Shown here: positions 6,593 to 12,147 of the stretch, in pieces
How positions within the stretch are numbered: position 1 is the stretch's first letter
Layout: every line of letters begins with the position of its first letter
Assembly (NCBI GenBank): GCA_934589225.1
Contig: CAKTNS010000059.1
Span: 1-12,147, forward strand
Direction of reading: 5' to 3'
Source of the DNA: an uncultured Oscillospiraceae bacterium
GTDB lineage: Bacteria; Bacillota; Clostridia; Oscillospirales; Oscillospiraceae
Length of the DNA: 12,147 bases
The notes under the pieces: generated by a model
Told to the model about the DNA's origin: nothing
Database searches by the model: none
Seen by the model: only the letters and a program-made list of their open reading frames with translations
Position numbers and translations under genes: made by a program

Positions 6593-7776
6593 GTGCGCCC
6601 GGTGAGCGCACGTTCTCTAGGGTGAAAGTCCCGAAGTCGCCCGGTAGCGGGAAGACTTAGCCAAAGGCAAGGGTGTCCGTTGTGAGGCGGAATCTGAAGA
6701 AAGCCGGATTTTAGGGGCCCAAAGGTCCCCTAATGGGCCAAACTCTGGCCTGACGAACAGAAATCGCATATAAGGCCGTAAATGAGGGCGAGTTTGCTAA
6801 ACAAAACAAAGCCCAATAGCTACACGGAATCATTTGCGGTAAATGCGGCAGGTCAAGAGGGAAAGAACGTGTGAGTACCCGGGGGAGGTCTTGTCGACGC
6901 ATTCAAGAGCAGGCGTTGCCCTGGTTGAGAGAACACCGGGAAGAGCTTCTGAACATGATACGGCAGGGGAAGTACGAGCCCCAGCCAGTACGCCGGAAGG
7001 AAATTCCCAAGCCGGATGGCGGGGTGCGAAAGCTGGGCATTCCAACAGTCGTAGACCACATCATCCAGCAGGCAATTGCACAGCAGCTAACACCAATCTA
7101 TGAGCCGCTGTTTTCGGACAACAGCTACGGATACCGTCCAGACAGAAGCGCACAGATGGCAATTTTGAGAGTGAAAGCGTATGCGGAGCAAGGATACACC
7201 CAGGCGGTGCTTGTGGATTTATCCAAATACTTCGATACCCTGAACCACGAATTACTGATGAATCTTCTGAGAAAGAACGTCCATGACAAACGGGTCACTG
7301 AACTGATGAAACGGTACCTGAAAGCCGGAGTTCTGGAAAACGGTCTGCTGGTGAAAACAGAAGAAGGCTCTCCCCAGGGAGGACCGCTCAGTCCATTGCT
7401 TGCAAACATCTACCTGAATGAACACGACAAGGAACTGGAAAAGCGGGGTGTACCGGTCATCCGCTATGCGGATGATATTGTGGTCCTGTCAAAGAGCAAG
7501 CGAGCGGCGGAGCGACTTCTGGAAACAACCCAGCGGTATCTTGAGGGGAAATTGAAGCTCAGGATGAACATGGAAAAGAGCAAGGTTGTCAGCGTATTCT
7601 CAATCCGAAATTTTAAGTTTCTGGGCTTTGCGCTAGGGAAGGGGCAAAAGGGCGTATATGTCCGGGCTCACGCAACAAACGAAAGACTCGCACAGGCCGG
7701 ATACTACAGTATCCTTGACCGGTACGAGTCTCTGCACTTATGCGATTGAACCAACCTGTACCGAACGGTACGCACG
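6593..7776 (+). mobile_element. Degenerate group II intron, 5' end present, 3' end truncated
   Basis: The 5' end reads GTGCGCCC, matching the bacterial group II intron start, followed by recognisable domain I landmarks: TAGGGTGAAAGTCCCGAA at about 6618-6635, TAGCCAAAGGCAAGGGTGTC at about 6659-6678, CCTGACGAACAGAAA near 6749-6763, and the GTACCCGGGGGAGGTCT segment near 6875-6891. The intron then enters the reverse-transcriptase reading with no room for a full domain IV leader. It continues past the RT stop into a domain V-like GTACCGAACGGTACGCACG and stops abruptly at about 7776. The remainder of domain V/VI is missing here but a matching piece lies inverted at 6424-6470. With its maturase also damaged, the element cannot splice or move on its own. 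Confidence 0.75.
6871..7749 (+). pseudogene. ltrA: Group II intron reverse transcriptase/maturase with N-terminal and internal in-frame deletions
   Basis: The open frame gives 292 residues against roughly 410-430 for intact relatives. The RT core is clear: PKPDGGVRKLGIPTV, FSDNSYGYRP, DLSKYFDT with catalytic Asp near 116, SPQGGPLSPLLAN, and RYADD (198-202). Two parts are missing. The N-terminal RT0/RT1 region before ALPWLREHREELL is gone; the first codons are actually conserved intron RNA, so the GTG at 6871 is not an authentic start and coding probably begins near 6905-6915. After GVYVRAHA (261-268) the sequence jumps straight to the normal C-terminal end, TNERLAQAGYYSILDRYES, dropping the thumb/X maturase region without breaking the frame. 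The polymerase motifs remain, but maturase function is unlikely. Confidence 0.8.
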
Positions 7777-7935
7777 ATTGTACGCCGTGTAGACGACCTG
7801 GGGAAAATCGTGATCCCGAAGGAGATCAGACGAACCCTGCGAATCCGGGAGGGTGACCCGTTGCTGACATCATTGACACGGTGGGAGAAATACTGCTTTT
7901 CTATGTTGGATTTGGCTAAAAGGCGGGGGTGGTAG
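7777..7935 (+). pseudogene. SpoVT/AbrB-type transition regulator, 5'-truncated and frameshifted remnant
   Basis: Directly after the broken intron end the frame reads IVRRVDDLGKIVIPKEIRR then TLRIREGDPL. This is the SpoVT/AbrB DNA-binding swapped-hairpin barrel minus its first few residues (usually MKATG or similar). After GDPL the expected EIF-type strand is not in this frame; it continues in another frame at 7866 as DIIDTVGEILL, pointing to an indel near 7860-7866. That frame ends at 7917-7919 and this one at 7933-7935. No start codon, no ribosome binding site and no C-terminal sensor domain are present. The family controls sporulation and stationary-phase genes in Firmicutes. Confidence 0.75.
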
Positions 7936-7993
7936 TTGTACATAGTGACGGATGTGATGGGCGGAACCGTGGGTATTTGGGAGGGGTAAAAAG

Positions 7994-8239
7994 ATAGAAA
8001 AGATTGTTTTCTGCGGATTCAATATGGATACCGTGTGCGTAGAGCTGCGGTTTTCGGATGAAAGCGTGGTTGCTATTGATACAACGGCGGTGGAAAACGA
8101 GGTCGCGGATACCGTGCGCCAGTGTTCAGAATTGGATTGGCTGGTTTATAATAAGCCGATGGAATATGCGCAGTTGGTGCTGGGCGGCGGAATTGAGGAG
8201 TATCTCAAGGGGGCAGCGGAGCATCGGCTGGGGGATTAG
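7994..8239 (+). CDS. Small DUF6061-like protein with an ATA in place of the start codon
   Basis: The reading (I)EKIVFCGFNMDTVCVELRF, then VVAIDTTAVENEVADTVRQ, SELDWLVYNKPMEYAQL and a short tail fits, from memory, the DUF6061 family of small clostridial proteins of unknown function, usually about 80 residues. A good Shine-Dalgarno (GGGAGGGG, 7979-7986) sits 7 bases before an in-frame ATA at 7994, exactly where family members begin. The first in-frame ATG is at 8024, 37 bases from that site, and would give 71 residues. So either the start has mutated (a pseudogene or weakly expressed gene) or the shorter form is made. No motif indicates a biochemical role. Confidence 0.55.
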   Translation: MEKIVFCGFNMDTVCVELRFSDESVVAIDTTAVENEVADTVRQCSELDWLVYNKPMEYAQLVLGGGIEEYLKGAAEHRLGD

Positions 8240-8250
8240 GGGAATAGGCG

Positions 8251-8290
8251 CGACGCCTCCCACCGGGTAAATATCTGGTGGGAGGCGTCG
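8251..8290 (+). terminator. Strong intrinsic terminator, probably serving both converging genes
   Basis: A perfect 14-bp stem (8251-8264 with 8277-8290) with a 12-base loop, followed on the plus strand by ATTATAGTTTT. It sits 11 bp after the stop of the small plus-strand ORF and directly abuts the stop codon of the converging PIN-like gene (8292-8294). Confidence 0.8.
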
Positions 8291-8291
8291 A

Positions 8292-10201
8292 TTATAGTTT
8301 TGCGTGCTTTTTGAGTGTTGACCGTACTTTTGTAAAACACAACTCTTTTCCCTTAGCGAAAAAGATGCCGACAATAGCAGTTGCAATGATTGCCCCAGCA
8401 ATTCCATAAGCAGTATGCCAGGTAACTCCGGAAAATTGTGCCTTAATTATCTCAATGCATACTAGAAGAATGAGATAAGGAATCCCTACAAGAAAGAGCG
8501 TAACAGTCCATCCCCATACAGAGACCTTTTTCTCAAAGTTTTTTCTTAAACGTCTATTTTCAGTTTCCGTCATGGACTCAAGACGTGCTCGGAGATCTTC
8601 AATTTCGCTAGAAGCATTCTCTAATTTCTCTTTCGTTTCTGCGTGGGCGGCCACCTCATCCCTATATCTTTTTTGAGACTTTTCCTGTATATCCTCGTAC
8701 ACTTCAAGGTAAGTGCTAGAATTAAAACGGGCATAGTCCCCCTTGGTAATATCCATTAAAGAATCGAGGACTACTTTATGGGTTCTCAAAAATAAGAATT
8801 TCTTTTCATCAATGGCATCGGCATTTCGCGCTTCATCCAACGATTGTATATACTTTTCAAGCAGGACTTTGTCAGGTTTCAAAAAGGCATAACAATCAGC
8901 GAGTAGCTTTTTCTTTTGATATTCTAGTTGCTGCATTGGGCTATCCAGCCATAGAATGGATCCAAATAAATCTACAGAAATACAGGCAGGAATGTGACCA
9001 GCTTGGCTGCTCCGGTTGCTTTCGTACTTTTTGCTGACATTCGCAATAGCATTATTTGAAGTCAGCATAATGTGCTTTGCGTTTTGCAATTTGGTTGCCG
9101 TTTGTCCTTGTCGTTCGCGGTAAATCATGATGATTGAGCGTACATCAACTCGAATACTGTCTTCACGTTCTTGTGAAAGTTCATATCCGTGTTCTAGGTA
9201 TCGATTCTTGACCATATCGAAGAGGCATGTTTCATCCTCTTGAAATTTATTCTGATAGACATCGTAACTTGTTTCTTTTACAGTAATCCCCAGTTCATTC
9301 AATTTTGTTTCAATATTTTCACAAAATTCTGAGATTTCCGGTTCGCTCATTTGAGAATCATGAAAAAATCGAGCTGCATTGTTTGCTTTTCTTAAATCAT
9401 ACATTGTATTCGTTGCCCACCCTGCGGCTCTTGCTATAATGCTGTCCACTTCTTGAAAATTGTGATCCAAGACATGAACACTACAATTTGCTTTCAACAT
9501 GTCGGTAACGAGTTCTTTGTAAGATTCTGTTCTAGATACATCGTCCATTCCAAGCAACGCAAAGATAATAGGAGAATCCAAGTAAATATGCAAATCAGAA
9601 TAATCTGCTTTTGTCTCACTCATGTAGAATAGTGCTTGTTTTGTAATATTACTTGCCGAAAGTGCAGCAATAAAAGAATACAGGTCCGTTTGCTGCTCTC
9701 CCTGTTCTTTGATAAAGCTATACCATGCGTACTCTGGTAAAGACATACCGGATGATTCGTCGACTTTCTCTCCAGACAAAATTTTTTCATCGGCATCATC
9801 TAAAATATTTAAAATAAACTCATTCACATCGAGTGAGGAAATATCAATCTCGTTCGTTTGAGAATATCTTGTAAAATCTTTAACCAAACATTCCCATAAA
9901 GTGTTGAAGGCAGTGGCATTAAAACGGTACTTGACTAGTTCATTCACGACTACACCGTATTTCCCATGATCTTCAATAAAACTTCCATTTTGTACGCCTA
10001 CCCCAAAACTTGCTTGACAAACGGCAAAGGCAACTCAATCGAGTAACGTTCCTTGAACTTATTCGCTATAGCGACTGTTTCAACTACAGTCATCTGCTCC
10101 TCGAGAATAATATTTGCCATAAAAGAAAAATATGTATCAAGAATATTATTTCCCAAATAGCCAGCCTTATATGCGGCAAATAATTTTGTAATATTCGGCA
10201 T
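8292..10201 (-). pseudogene. PIN-like nuclease with coiled coil and two C-terminal membrane helices, split by one -1 frameshift
   Basis: Two minus-strand frames form one protein. The first (10201-9998, 67 residues, good GAGG before its ATG) ends FVKQVLG-stop. Shifting -1 at the TTTTGGGG run (10008-10001) continues smoothly as VGVQNGSFIEDHGKYGVV and then 551 further residues, 636 in all. The 551-codon part has only a GTG at 9947 without a ribosome binding site, so it is unlikely to be a separate gene. In merged numbering a PIN-like fold is suggested by Asp209 (IYLDSP), Glu251 (NFQEVD), Asp353 (RVDVRS) and a LTSNN strand near 380. A charged coiled coil follows at about 496-560, then two membrane helices at about 563-585 and 597-616. 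It follows the Mrr-type gene by 88 bp. The domain call is from motif pattern only. The break may be a real mutation, a sequencing error in a homopolymer, or programmed frameshifting. Confidence 0.65.
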
Positions 10202-10289
10202 ATCAATTACCTCGTTTGTATCAATCTAATCTTTATACGAGTTATCTCTTGTTACTAAGATCATGGATTACCATAAAAAGGAAACTGCC

Positions 10290-11357
10290 CTAATGCAGTT
10301 CATTCTCTGGAACAGGGATATATACCATTCTCAGCGGAATCATTCTCCGGTATTTCTCACTAAGTTGATCGTAATATTTCAAAATTAAATCCACAAGTTC
10401 CGTACCATTGATTCCGCGAATAATCGGGGTACTCTCCAGGTATTTTGCAGCATTCTTTGTGTAATTGGACAGCGTAACAAACAAGCCGTAGTCTCCTTCG
10501 CGCATGGCCCCTTTCAAGGACTGAATGGCGGATTCCTTAATGTCACTGTCCTGGCTTTTTACCTGGACAAGAATACGGGGAGGCAATTCGTCTTTGTACG
10601 CAGTGATGTCTATTCCGCTGTCGCCACCCTGTGGAGATACTGTACAGCGATATCCCATTGCGCGGAGAAGATCCGCGACAAATTCTTCCAGAGCATATCC
10701 TTTAAGCTGCTTGCTCAGTTCCTTCAAAACGAAGTCCCTAGTGGCTTCAACAATATCTTCTGCGGTAGCCGCCACAGTTTCATCCGGTTCTGCCATAGCT
10801 GTTGAGGGCTTGAAACTTTTATCTAATGCCTGCATATATTCGTCTGCATAGTTCTTGAGCAAAAAGAAAGACAACGCAGAGCCAACCTCATACAGAGCTC
10901 CTTGAGAGAAAGCGGTTCTGGGCAATTGCTTCAGCCACTTTACTTTTCTCTGCTGCACATATGGGGCGGCTTCCGGTTTATAAATGAAATTGCTCTCAAC
11001 AACGCCAATGTTAATTTTTCGGTCAGCCTTAGATGGAAATACCACATAGTCGCCATTTTTCATTTCTACAGCAAAACGATATAGCATACCGGCGCTGGTA
11101 GCAATAGCTCCTTTTTTGCTGTCCGGATACGTTTGTATGTAGTGCGCTTTATAGGTTTCTCGACTCGGCTCCAGCTTGCTGCAATCGCCAAAGTCTTTCC
11201 AACCAATTGCAATGACATTATTATGCAGGAAAAGGGAATCATCTGTTGTGTGGATTCCCCATATTTTCTTTTCTTCATTAGCTATTATGTACACTCCTAT
11301 CAAATCCCATGCTTTCTTCCCTGCAGAAGCCCCTTGCCAGACTACTATATGCTTCAT
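10290..11357 (-). CDS. Modification-dependent restriction endonuclease: PUA/EVE-like reader fused to Mrr nuclease
   Basis: A 355-residue protein. The N-terminal half (about 32-175) has the pattern of a PUA-superfamily EVE/YTH-like reader: KIWGIHT, VIAIGWKDFGD, then GDYVVFPSK, INIGVVES and a RKVKWLK strand. The C-terminal half (about 215-330) is an Mrr-type PD-(D/E)xK nuclease: EEFVADLLRAMGY (Glu224/225), GGDSGID (catalytic Asp250) and VQVK (Gln265, Lys267). Such fusions are type IV-like enzymes that cut DNA carrying modified bases. The ATG at 11357 is chosen for AGAGG at 11362-11366, 4 bases away; an ATG at 11372 has no site. The reader proper begins only near residue 30, so the first 25 residues may be an extension. 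It is the first gene of an operon with the PIN-like gene. The region is AT-rich, suggesting acquisition by transfer. Confidence 0.8.
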   Translation of the reverse strand: MKHIVVWQGASAGKKAWDLIGVYIIANEEKKIWGIHTTDDSLFLHNNVIAIGWKDFGDCSKLEPSRETYKAHYIQTYPDSKKGAIATSAGMLYRFAVEMKNGDYVVFPSKADRKINIGVVESNFIYKPEAAPYVQQRKVKWLKQLPRTAFSQGALYEVGSALSFFLLKNYADEYMQALDKSFKPSTAMAEPDETVAATAEDIVEATRDFVLKELSKQLKGYALEEFVADLLRAMGYRCTVSPQGGDSGIDITAYKDELPPRILVQVKSQDSDIKESAIQSLKGAMREGDYGLFVTLSNYTKNAAKYLESTPIIRGINGTELVDLILKYYDQLSEKYRRMIPLRMVYIPVPENELH

Positions 11358-11389
11358 TGCGCCTCTATGCACGTTTTTGATGGCGCAAT
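11356..11389 (-). promoter_or_regulatory. Hairpin that occludes the restriction gene's ribosome binding site and start codon
   Basis: Perfect 8-bp arms, 11382-11389 and 11356-11363, enclose 18 bases. In the minus-strand mRNA the arms are AUUGCGCC and GGCGCAAU; the second includes part of the AGAGG Shine-Dalgarno and the first two bases of the AUG. Folding would lower translation initiation. Confidence 0.5.
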
Positions 11390-11470
11390 ACTGCTTTCAG
11401 AAGGATAATTTATGTGAGAATACGTAATCTGCTATTTTACCTATGAAAATAACAGTGATTATATATCCCC

Positions 11471-11500
11471 AGTATACCCCACCTTACAGACCGCTGTCAA
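11471..11500 (-). promoter_or_regulatory. Sigma-A promoter for the Mrr/PIN operon
   Basis: TTGACA (11495-11500), 18-base spacer, TATACT (11471-11476) on the minus strand. The predicted start near 11464 gives a leader of about 107 bases, unusually long for such a gene and containing the hairpin over the start codon. A weaker candidate (TTGACC at 11595-11600, TTATGA at 11572-11577, 17-base spacer) lies further upstream. Confidence 0.75.
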
Positions 11501-11505
11501 CAATC

Positions 11506-11546
11506 AATTGTCGAAAGTTATAGCAATAGCGCGCAAATTATCGAAA
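11506..11546 (-). promoter_or_regulatory. Pair of 11-bp direct repeats upstream of the Mrr promoter, candidate regulator sites
   Basis: AATTGTCGAAA (11506-11516) and AATTATCGAAA (11536-11546) differ at one base and are spaced exactly 30 bp, about three helical turns, so a bound protein would meet both on the same DNA face. The nearer copy ends 5 bp from the -35 box. A 10-bp palindrome AACAATTGTT overlaps the distal copy at 11545-11554. No regulator gene is in the window. Confidence 0.4.
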
Positions 11547-11650
11547 CAATTGTTGGTTTTGCACGGATGCCTCATAAGCAGTACATTGTGTTATGGTCAA
11601 TGATATAATAATGCGATAAAAAGCTATACTGTACACTCTTCTGAAATTGG

Positions 11651-11701
11651 AATATGAACCCCCAGTAGATGTTTGAAAGACATCTACTGGGGGTTCATAT
11701 T
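11651..11701 (-). terminator. 22-bp perfect hairpin after hepT
   Basis: Arms at 11651-11672 and 11680-11701 are perfectly complementary over 22 bp with a 7-base loop. It begins 5 bp after the hepT stop (minus direction) and separates hepT from the Mrr operon. There is no long T run; the sense RNA leaves the stem through UUCAUAUUCC. Position and strength support termination or 3'-end protection. Confidence 0.65.
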
Positions 11702-11706
11702 GTTAA

Positions 11707-12063
11707 TCATCTCTCTGACTCCGCAATAATCTGACCGCAATACGCTTTCAGCTTTGGAATATCCTCTGTCAGAATTTCCCAAGTGATTTCCGGGTCAACC
11801 GTGCCATAGCTATGGGCCACGATGTTCCGCATTCCCCGAATCTGCCGCCAGGGTGCGCCGGGATGTTCTGCACGGAATTCGTCCGTCAGTTTTCCGGCCA
11901 ATTCACCGATTTGCAGAACGCACAGTGCCGCCGCATTCCGATAAATCGCATCTGCGGAAAATACGCCGTAGTCATTGCCAAAACGACGAATCGTCTCCTC
12001 TATCTGGTCGCAATAGCCCACAATATGCTCTAAAATGCTGATATTCCGGTCAAGAGGCTTCAT
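11707..12063 (-). CDS. hepT: HepT-family RNase toxin (DUF86) of a MntA/HepT toxin-antitoxin system
   Basis: A 118-residue, mostly helical HEPN protein, of normal HepT length. The HEPN active site is visible near the C-terminus in RGMRNIVAHSYG, giving the Rx4-6H motif (R-NIVA-H) and the following Tyr that antitoxin-catalysed adenylylation targets in characterised homologues. In that family the toxin is an mRNA/tRNA-cleaving RNase, silenced when the MntA nucleotidyltransferase AMPylates it. The ATG at 12063 is chosen over one at 12081 because GAGGTG (12071-12076) lies 7 bases before it. The start overlaps the end of the upstream nucleotidyltransferase gene by 14 bp, the standard coupled arrangement of the pair. 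Confidence 0.9.
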   Translation of the reverse strand: MKPLDRNISILEHIVGYCDQIEETIRRFGNDYGVFSADAIYRNAAALCVLQIGELAGKLTDEFRAEHPGAPWRQIRGMRNIVAHSYGTVDPEITWEILTEDIPKLKAYCGQIIAESER

Positions 12064-12147
12064 ACAGCAACACCTCGTCATCAGAAATAGAATTCAAAAA
12101 CTTGCTGTCCAGGCTCCCGGTAGGAATCAAATCCACAGGGATTCCCA
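12050..12147 (-). CDS. mntA: MntA-family nucleotidyltransferase antitoxin, C-terminal fragment
   Basis: Only the last 31 codons and the stop are in the window. The reading ends in IPVDLIPTGSLDSKF, then LNSISDDEVLLYEAS, resembling the C-terminal strand and tail of minimal nucleotidyltransferases (VDLV... then DEVLLYEA). The catalytic GSx10DxD motif is beyond the window edge. Identity rests on this tail plus the 14-bp overlap with hepT. The partner would transfer AMP to the HepT tyrosine to neutralise it. Confidence 0.75.
   Translation of the reverse strand, partial: GIPVDLIPTGSLDSKFLNSISDDEVLLYEAS

Noticed and set aside
6871..6900. GTG at 6871 as the true start of the reverse transcriptase
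   Set aside because: The following bases are the conserved intron RNA segment GTACCCGGGGGAGGTCT, so the frame is open there by accident of a deletion.
9947..9960. GTG at 9947 as an independent start of a 551-residue protein
   Set aside because: No ribosome binding site, and the same frame extends upstream with plausible protein sequence that joins the preceding 67-codon frame.
11066..11278. A 70-codon minus-strand frame inside the Mrr-type gene
   Set aside because: It is out of frame with a gene that has clear reader and nuclease motifs through the same bases.
11604..11609. Plus-strand TATAAT as a promoter
   Set aside because: No acceptable -35 at 16-18 bases and no plus-strand gene downstream.

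Overview
The window looks like a piece of a gut-type Clostridia (Oscillospiraceae-like) chromosome. Support for this: strong AGGAGG ribosome binding sites, a clostridial-style peptide-importer lipoprotein, a small protein resembling the DUF6061 family, and a SpoVT/AbrB-type relic. This placement comes from gene flavour only, not from a marker gene.

Left part (1-5910, minus strand): one operon reading right to left. A good sigma-A promoter (-35 at 5898-5903, -10 at 5875-5880) drives a lipoprotein substrate-binding protein, two permeases and two ATPases of the Opp/Dpp peptide-importer class. The N-terminus of murQ (N-acetylmuramic acid 6-phosphate etherase) follows at the left edge. The order SBP-permease-permease-ATPase-ATPase-murQ suggests uptake of cell-wall peptides or muropeptides coupled to murein recycling. 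The SBP and first permease are separated by a hairpin and a roughly 155-bp nested inverted-repeat element.

Middle part (5911-8290): a 513-bp stretch with no convincing gene, then a rearranged mobile-element scar. An inverted 3'-end fragment of a group II intron (6424-6470, minus) lies before a plus-strand intron that begins at 6593. The plus-strand intron carries a reverse transcriptase that is missing its N-terminal part and, in frame, its thumb/X region. The intron stops inside its domain V-like 3' region and abuts a headless, frameshifted SpoVT/AbrB-type gene. A small DUF6061-like ORF with a good Shine-Dalgarno but an ATA where the start should be comes next, followed by a strong terminator.

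Right part (8291-12147, minus strand): a visibly AT-richer accessory region that looks like a defence cluster. A strong promoter at 11471-11500 drives a modification-dependent-type restriction enzyme (PUA/EVE-like reader plus Mrr nuclease). A PIN-like nuclease with a coiled coil and two C-terminal membrane helices follows. That second gene is split by a single -1 frameshift at a TTTTGGGG run. Upstream of the promoter lies a MntA/HepT toxin-antitoxin pair (HepT complete, the nucleotidyltransferase antitoxin cut by the window edge). The restriction gene's start codon sits in a perfect 8-bp hairpin, and two near-identical 11-mers exactly 30 bp apart lie just upstream of its promoter. The Mrr plus membrane-PIN pair is the best candidate here for an uncharacterised system.
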